From Patescibacteria group bacterium (lineage in GTDB: Bacteria; Patescibacteriota; Gracilibacteria; UBA1369): a stretch of DNA of 6,388 bases. Shown here in pieces: positions 5,915 through 6,388 of this stretch. The DNA lies in NCBI GenBank assembly GCA_018825335.1, contig JAHJEW010000032.1:1-6388 (forward strand). The letters run 5' to 3'. The first letter of the stretch is position 1. Each line of letters opens with the position of its first letter. The notes below the pieces were generated by a model, which saw nothing but the letters and a program-made list of their open reading frames with translations, was not told the origin of the DNA and made no database searches. A program made the translations under genes and the position numbers.

Positions 5915-6388
5915 GTGCAAAAAACAACAAAAAAAATCCTTATAGCGATCTGCATAAGCAGCCTGATAGTCCAGATCGCGCTTGCCACAGTGCAAAAACA
6001 ATGGCCAAGCACCGGCTCCCCGAGCGACATAGCCGTTGCGACAACCGGTGACGATGAAACGAACCAGCAGATCACTCAAACAAGCGACGGTAATTTTATA
6101 GTTACGTGGGCCCGGGAAACAGCGGGACAAAAGGACTTATACGCGCAAAAAATCTCTTATGTGGACGGATCGGCCGTTTGGGGAAGCGCCACGCGGATAA
6201 CAAACACCGGAGGTATTAATGAAACACCTGCGACGATTATCTCCAACGGAAACGGCGGAGCATACATCGTCTGGAACTACGTTGTATCCGGCAACCACTG
6301 CGATATAGACGTTCACCAGATAAACAGCAGCGGCGCGGCCGTGGGAGGATTCCCCGTAAACATTACAACTGACGATGTTTCAACAACA
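5915..6388 (+). CDS. Secreted repeat protein, probable beta-propeller (partial, runs off the window)
   Basis: An open frame of 158 codons without a stop, continuing beyond the window. It begins with GTG; the in-frame stop at 5894-5896 leaves no ATG or TTG alternative. The N-terminus is a clear signal peptide: a basic start (KTTKK), a hydrophobic core and an ALA cleavage site near residue 24. The mature part holds two similar units, each with a 'GNFIVTW' or 'GGAYIVW' strand, then 'DLYAQKI' or 'DIDVHQI', then a 'RITNTGG' or 'VNITTDD' turn. This resembles the blades of secreted beta-propeller-like proteins whose units read '...IVW...DIYAQ(R/K)I...'. The function is unknown and presumably lies further downstream, where such proteins often carry other domains. 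It starts 30 nt after the transporter stop in an AT-rich spacer with no Shine-Dalgarno. TAAAAT at 5877-5882 could be a -10, but its -35 is poor, so cotranscription with the transporter is equally possible. Confidence 0.8.
   Translation, partial: MQKTTKKILIAICISSLIVQIALATVQKQWPSTGSPSDIAVATTGDDETNQQITQTSDGNFIVTWARETAGQKDLYAQKISYVDGSAVWGSATRITNTGGINETPATIISNGNGGAYIVWNYVVSGNHCDIDVHQINSSGAAVGGFPVNITTDDVSTT

Noticed and set aside
5719..6130. Minus-strand open frames across the transporter end and the last gene
   Set aside because: The plus-strand frames there carry an EamA repeat and a signal peptide with propeller-like units; the minus frames show no coherent domain.
1..6388. CRISPR array, insertion sequence or att site
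   Set aside because: No regularly spaced repeats, no transposase or integrase frame, and no duplicated tRNA 3' end were seen.

Overview
The window looks like a chromosomal stretch from a candidate-phylum bacterium, most likely a member of the Patescibacteria (CPR). This is an inference from three things: a tRNA gene interrupted in its anticodon loop by a small ORF-less group I intron, secreted multidomain proteins of the lamin-tail/cohesin/FN3/dockerin kind, and little sign of Shine-Dalgarno sequences in front of the genes. Sequence alone does not fix the lineage. The + strand is rich in C over G across nearly the whole window whichever strand is coding, so this looks like a replication-strand bias, fading only in the last few hundred bases.

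Left half (minus strand, reading 3969 down to 19): three genes in one direction that look like an operon. The first encodes a secreted 500-residue protein with a signal peptide, a lamin-tail domain, a cohesin domain, an FN3 domain and a C-terminal dockerin with two calcium-loop repeats. The second encodes a cohesin-like domain anchored by one C-terminal membrane helix. The third encodes a large extracytoplasmic protein with an N-terminal anchor that resembles the DUF3352 family. Together they suggest a surface assembly in which a dockerin-bearing protein can dock on a membrane-anchored cohesin, and perhaps on copies of itself. A perfect 12-bp hairpin sits between the first two genes.

Centre (4071-4390, plus strand): a promoter with an extended -10 drives a tRNA-Thr(GGU) gene split between anticodon position 36 and position 37 by a 193-nt group I intron. 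Helices P1 to P9, the internal guide sequence and P10 can all be drawn. Splicing restores a 76-nt tRNA with an encoded CCA end.

Right half (plus strand, 4426-6388): directly after the tRNA a second promoter of the same type is placed so that transcription should start on the A of the next ATG, giving a leaderless mRNA. It would express a small RBBP9/YdeN-type serine hydrolase and, 4 nt later, a ten-helix EamA/DMT-type transporter. The window ends inside a gene for a secreted, probably beta-propeller-like, repeat protein.

The two most interesting items are the tRNA-Thr group I intron and the compact cohesin/dockerin operon.
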